DNA of 64,000 nt from Actinomycetota bacterium (GTDB lineage Bacteria > Actinomycetota > Thermoleophilia > Solirubrobacterales > Solirubrobacteraceae): positions 744,001 to 808,000 of the forward strand of contig VAXW01000005.1 in assembly GCA_005884115.1 (NCBI GenBank), in the 5' to 3' direction. Positions 60,503-64,000 of this stretch are shown here, one piece after another. The notes under the pieces were generated by a model. It saw nothing but the letters and a program-made list of their open reading frames with translations. It searched no databases and was not told the DNA's origin. A program made the position numbers and the translations under genes. Positions within the stretch are counted from its first letter, which is position 1, and every line of letters starts with the position of its first letter.

Positions 60503-62479
60503 CTAGGGCAGGTGAGCGGGCAGGCGATCGAGCAGCGGTGCGAGCGGGTGCGTGAGCGGACGTTCGGGCCAGCCGCCGGCGACGCCCGCGCGCGAGGCCT
60601 GCAGCCTTGCGAGGCTGAGGTTGAAGCGCCGCCCGCCGAGCACGCCGCTCACGCGGTCGTGAGAGCCGAAGCGCACGTAACCCGGCGAGGCGCTCGAACC
60701 GAAGACGCGCAGTCTCGCCGGTTGCAGGCGTCCGCCGCTGACGCGGAATGTGCCGCTCACCTTGACGCCTGTGACGAACGAGAAGCCGTGCAGCGCGACG
60801 GCCGAGGAGGTGAGGCGCGCGTAGCCGCCGCGCAGCCCGCCGAAGCTCGACCCGCTGGGAAGTTCGGCCTCCGCCTGCAGCGTCGCCGCGATGACCTGGC
60901 GAGCGAGATCGCGGATCGCGTCCAGCACAGCCGTGAGCGTGCGTCCCGGCTTGCCGCCGAGTCCGTGCGGCAGGCGCAGCGATGCAAGCCGGGTGGGGGA
61001 GATGGGCGTGGGTGCAAACAGGTTCTGCGCCGAGGAGCACGGCTGCACCGCGCGCCCGCTGAAGAACGCATCCACTGCCGTTTCCGCGCAGCCGCTGAAG
61101 TCGCTCCCCAGCACCGAGTGGCCGGTGTACGGGACGAGCAGCAGCTGCGCGCCGGGGATCACGGCCTGGACGCGCTCGGCGCCGGCCGCCGGCGTCCTCA
61201 GATCCTGCTCGCCCGCAAGGATCAGGGTCGGCACAGCCGGCAGCGGGGGCGGCGGCGCGGGCGCCGCGGAGGCGTCGGGCCAGAACGCGCAGTAGGGCAC
61301 GAGGCTGCTCTGAAGCGCTGTGCTGGCATCGAAGGGATAGAAGTCAGCGGCGGGGAGCGTGCGGAGCGCCGCCAGCGCTTCGGCCATGCGCGCCTGAGGC
61401 GCGGCTTCGCGCCGCCACGGGAACGGCGTCTCCTCGCACGAGGTCGCCACGAACAGCGCTTCGTCGACCGGCTGCGCGCTTTCGACGGGCTGCCTCGGCA
61501 GGCTCGGGATCAGACCCTCGGCGAGCCGGTGCAGCCGCAGCAGCGGCTCATGGTCGTTGCGAAGCGCCGAGCGCACGGCCGCGGGCAGCAGCGCGCGCAG
61601 CGTGGGGTTCAGATCGCCGGCGTCGATGATCTCTAGCAGCCCCTGCTCGCTCAGCGAGGCGCGGCTGCGGCGCCCCCTTCCGTCGTAGGCGACGCCGTGC
61701 AGCGCCCGCCGTCGAAGGCGCGCGATGAGGCTCGCGATGTCCGCGAGCGGGTTGCGCGTGATACCGGCGCACGCGCCCCGTTCGCAGATCTCGTTCAGCG
61801 CCGACCCCAGCGCTTGGAAGGTCGGAGTCGCGAACGGTTCCGGCCCATCTACGGGGACCACCGAGTCGAGCACCAGCGCGTCCACGTGTTCGGGGTAGCG
61901 GGCCGCGTACTCGAGCGCCACCTTCGTGCCGTAGGAGGTGCCGTAGAGGACCAGCTTGCCGTAGCCGGCGGCGAGGCGCAGCGCCTCGATGTCCTGGACC
62001 GATTCCTGAGTTGTGTAGGAGCCCCGCGCGGGGCCGATTTCAAGCGCGCAGCGCTCGAGCGCTCGCGCAGCGCTCGCAGCGCTCACGCGGCTCAACGCCG
62101 AGCAGCTCAGCGGGCCCGATTCGCCGGTCCCGCGCTGGTCGAAGACGAGCAGATCACGCGTGCGCAGCGCCGGCGCGAGCGCGTGAGCGATGAATTCGCC
62201 CAGCGGCAGCGCCGCCTGCCCGGGGCCGCCGGCCAGCGCCAGCACGGCGGCCGGGCTCTGCGCCGAGCCGGCAAGCTTCGCCTCGGCCCTCAGTTCGACC
62301 GCCCCCGGAACGCGCCCGCTGCGGTCGAGCGGGACCGAAAGCGTCGCGCAGCGGAAGTTGCCCGGGCTTTCCGGGCAGCGGCCGAAGCTCAGCGCCGAGG
62401 CCGCGGGTGCGCCCTCGCAGACGATCGCGATGCCGACGAGTGAGAAGGCGAGTGCAAGGGTCGGCAAGCGCCTGTGCAT
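60503..62479 (-). CDS. Secreted alpha/beta hydrolase, tripeptidyl aminopeptidase-like
   Basis: A 658-residue protein. Signal peptide about 1-29. The alpha/beta-hydrolase core has the oxyanion segment A-L-A-G-G-P-G, the F-D-Q-R-G-T-G-E-S block, nucleophile Ser182 in Y-G-T-S-Y-G-T-K and the later acid/histidine (G-E-Q-D-L-R-T-P, T-G-H-S-V-L-G-S), as in TAP-like actinobacterial peptidases. The last 170 residues are an additional beta domain. Acts on peptides or esters outside the cell. Followed after 3 bp by the DUF255 gene. Confidence 0.9.
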   Translation of the reverse strand: MHRRLPTLALAFSLVGIAIVCEGAPAASALSFGRCPESPGNFRCATLSVPLDRSGRVPGAVELRAEAKLAGSAQSPAAVLALAGGPGQAALPLGEFIAHALAPALRTRDLLVFDQRGTGESGPLSCSALSRVSAASAARALERCALEIGPARGSYTTQESVQDIEALRLAAGYGKLVLYGTSYGTKVALEYAARYPEHVDALVLDSVVPVDGPEPFATPTFQALGSALNEICERGACAGITRNPLADIASLIARLRRRALHGVAYDGRGRRSRASLSEQGLLEIIDAGDLNPTLRALLPAAVRSALRNDHEPLLRLHRLAEGLIPSLPRQPVESAQPVDEALFVATSCEETPFPWRREAAPQARMAEALAALRTLPAADFYPFDASTALQSSLVPYCAFWPDASAAPAPPPPLPAVPTLILAGEQDLRTPAAGAERVQAVIPGAQLLLVPYTGHSVLGSDFSGCAETAVDAFFSGRAVQPCSSAQNLFAPTPISPTRLASLRLPHGLGGKPGRTLTAVLDAIRDLARQVIAATLQAEAELPSGSSFGGLRGGYARLTSSAVALHGFSFVTGVKVSGTFRVSGGRLQPARLRVFGSSASPGYVRFGSHDRVSGVLGGRRFNLSLARLQASRAGVAGGWPERPLTHPLAPLLDRLPAHLP

Positions 62480-62512
62480 CTGCCGACACGTTAGCGCCAG
62501 CGCCGCCTCGCC

Positions 62513-62619
62513 ACCTGTGCCCGGAACGGCTACCTGTGCCCGGAAGGTACCTGTGCCCGGAACGGCTACCGCTGCCGAACGGCTACCGCTGCCGAACGGC
62601 TACCTGGGCCTGGACGGGT
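62513..62619. repeat. Minisatellite-like array of 17-19 bp units
   Basis: Six consecutive units: ACCTGTGCCCGGAACGGCT (62513), ACCTGTGCCCGGAAGGT (62532), the first again exactly (62549), ACCGCTGCCGAACGGCT twice exactly (62568, 62585) and a degenerate ACCTGGGCCTGGACGGGT (62602). It lies between the divergent hydrolase and RidA genes, 32 bp before the RidA start. Confidence 0.85.
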
Positions 62620-62650
62620 ACGAATGCCCGGCGCGCTACGCTCGCTCGCG

Positions 62651-63037
62651 ATGAGCGCCGATCGCGTGATCGTCCACAGCCCCGATGCGCCAGCGGCGAT
62701 CGGTCCCTACAGCCAGGCCGTGCGCGCGGGCGAGCTTCTGTACTGCTCCGGGCAGATCCCGCTCGATCCGCAGACGGGCGAGATCGTCGGCGCCTCCGCC
62801 GCCGAGCAGGCGCGCCGCTGCCTCGAGAACCTCCAGGCCGTGTGCGCGGCGGCGGGCTCCTCGCTGCAGCGCGCGCTGCGTGTGACCGTCTATCTGACCG
62901 ACCTCGGCCAGTGGGCGGCGGTCAACGAGGTGTATGAGTCGTTCTTCTCCGCTGAGCCGCCGGCGCGCGTGGCGATCGGCGTCGCGGCGCTGCCGCGGGG
63001 CGCCTATGTGGAGATCGACGCGGTCGTCGCGCTGTAG
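62651..63037 (+). CDS. RidA family (YjgF/YER057c/UK114) protein
   Basis: A 128-residue protein from ATG 62651. A-I-G-P-Y-S-Q-A-V, S-G-Q-I-P-L-D-P-Q-T-G and the conserved arginine in P-P-A-R-V-A are seen. Members hydrolyse reactive enamines/imines made by PLP enzymes. Convergent with the MarR gene, overlapping by 34 bp. Confidence 0.93.
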   Translation: MSADRVIVHSPDAPAAIGPYSQAVRAGELLYCSGQIPLDPQTGEIVGASAAEQARRCLENLQAVCAAAGSSLQRALRVTVYLTDLGQWAAVNEVYESFFSAEPPARVAIGVAALPRGAYVEIDAVVAL

Positions 63038-63510
63038 GACGGCTCTTCCGCCACAGGCTGCTCCCCGACGGTCTCCTCTGCGAGCGGCTCCATGCTGCGC
63101 AGCGCTCTGGCGAGCAGCTCGCGAAGCGTGCGGCGCTCGTCTGCCTCGAGCGCCTGCAGGACCTCGTCCTCGATCGCGCCCTGCGCGCGCTCGCTGCGCG
63201 CAAGCGCGCTGCGGCCCGCGCCGGTTAGCTGGACGAGGTGGCGGCGGCGGTCGTGGGGGTCGCGCAGCCGCGTCGCGTAGCCCAGGTGCTCAAGCTCGTT
63301 GAGCAGCAGCACGACGTTGTTCGCGTCCATGCAGAAGGCGTCGGCGAGGTCCTGCTGGGGACAGCCGTCGTGGTCGCGGACGTACGCCAGGGCGATCAGA
63401 TGGCGCAGGTGCATGCCCAGCTGCGTCTCGTCGCTGCGCCGGTAGAACTGCTTGGCGAGCCTCGACATCAGCACCATCGAGCCTGGCGCGCAGCCGCTCC
63501 CCTTGCCCAT
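63004..63510 (-). CDS. MarR-family regulator
   Basis: About 168 residues from ATG 63510; ATG 63546 and 63564 are also in frame. The winged helix is clear (Q-Q-D-L-A-D-A-F-C-M-D-A-N-N-V-V-L-L-L-N-E-L, wing D-P-H-D-R-R-R-H-L-V-Q-L-T). A single cysteine in the recognition helix (F-C-M-D) could sense oxidation. A/T-rich control sequence lies upstream, before a divergent gene. Confidence 0.88.
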   Translation of the reverse strand: MGKGSGCAPGSMVLMSRLAKQFYRRSDETQLGMHLRHLIALAYVRDHDGCPQQDLADAFCMDANNVVLLLNELEHLGYATRLRDPHDRRRHLVQLTGAGRSALARSERAQGAIEDEVLQALEADERRTLRELLARALRSMEPLAEETVGEQPVAEEPSYSATTASIST

Positions 63511-63641
63511 GGTGTCGAGTGTACCTGTCATTGCAACATCTGTCATCAGGATACCAGCGATCATAAAAATTTGGTCGATTATCTTTGTAGCAGGGATGAT
63601 CCATGATATGGTGCTCCTACAGCGTAACCGGAAGGAGCCAC

Positions 63642-64000
63642 ATGAGCCTCGCCAACACCTCCAGCAGCTTCCGCAGAGTGGGTGGATTCGCCCGCCGCGA
63701 GCAGCACGCGTCTGTTCCCGCGCGCGGCGTCCAGCGCCCGCACGGCACCGCGGCCGCGCACGTCTCCGAGCGCGCGCACCCCGCAGAGCAGGCCTACGCG
63801 GCGGAGCTCGCGCACGCCGAGCGTGTCCACGCCAGAGGCGAGAAGCTCGCGGGTGAGGCGCCGCTGGGGATGGCCCGCGCGGCGCGCGCCGTGCGGGCCC
63901 GCGCGCGGCGCGGCTTCGCTGCCGCTGCTGGTGCTGGCACTGGTGCGCCAGCGCAGGCGGAGGCGCAGCCCAGCGGCGCCGCCGCAGGCGACCCCGGGCC
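63642..64000 (+). CDS. Start of a divergent gene, cut by the window end
   Basis: ATG 63642 follows GGAAGGAG and the frame remains open to the last base. The 119 visible residues are Ala/Arg-rich and disordered (S-S-S-F-R-R-V-G-G-F-A-R-R, then A-A-A-G-A-G-T-G-A). No domain is reached. Genes divergent from such MarR genes are often drug exporters, but nothing seen here proves it. Confidence 0.5.
   Translation, partial: MSLANTSSSFRRVGGFARREQHASVPARGVQRPHGTAAAHVSERAHPAEQAYAAELAHAERVHARGEKLAGEAPLGMARAARAVRARARRGFAAAAGAGTGAPAQAEAQPSGAAAGDPG

Overview
The window is a GC-rich chromosomal segment (roughly 70% G+C by eye, strong G/C preference at third codon positions, frequent GTG/TTG starts). It most resembles an actinobacterium of the class Thermoleophilia (Solirubrobacter/Conexibacter type). 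That placement is an inference from the gene content: secreted proteins made of Cys-paired Ig-like repeats, a collagen-like secreted protein, wax-ester-synthase-like acyltransferase, MMPL exporter, CysO/CysM/Mec cysteine pathway and HU. No rRNA, tRNA, CRISPR array or insertion sequence was recognised.

Layout. 1-6.3 kb: cell-surface genes (partial DUF11-type protein, L,D-transpeptidase, eight-repeat Ig-like protein, collagen-like protein), plus a SufT-like gene and a frameshifted small gene whose start lies in a perfect LexA-type box. 6.4-10.1 kb: acyltransferase, IspH, metallophosphoesterase. 10.1-16.9 kb: an Rrf2-sufC-D-S-U-B iron-sulfur operon on the minus strand followed by an atypical redoxin. 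17-23.5 kb: a SCO1-like lipoprotein and the sulfur-carrier route to cysteine (rhodanese-MoeB fusion, CysO-like carrier, CysM, Mec-like JAMM protease); the first and third of these have a nearly identical promoter element. 24.3-29.9 kb: divergent MarR regulator and an MMPL plus two-permease ABC exporter operon. 29.9-33.5 kb: hydantoinase/oxoprolinase pair. 34.2-41.9 kb: nadB, two zinc-ribbon proteins, a glycosyltransferase, murI-rph-rdgB, a 46-residue membrane protein, HU and pyrF.

41.9-52.3 kb is the most accessory-looking stretch. It holds a DUF4279 protein, a decayed surface-protein fragment, a compact three-gene set (Tim44-like membrane protein, Clp N-domain-only protein, SurA-N-like secreted protein), a 3-methyladenine glycosylase, a QsdR-like TetR regulator divergent from a secreted protein/PQQ-type propeller pair, and a GST. 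From 52.3 kb the content is core again: PfkB kinase, an ABC exporter with a LolA-like partner, membrane cytochrome c, glutamine synthetase, a DUF255 protein, a secreted alpha/beta hydrolase, a minisatellite-like array, RidA, and a MarR regulator divergent from a gene cut by the window end.

The points I find most worth a second look are: the Tim44/ClpN/SurA-N set, in which each gene keeps a substrate-handling domain but lacks the catalytic one; the CysO-like carrier with one residue after its Gly-Gly; the rhodanese-first MoeZ-like enzyme and the promoter element it shares with cysM; the LexA-type box; and the near-total GAA preference in the large Ig-like gene, against GAG preference in housekeeping genes.
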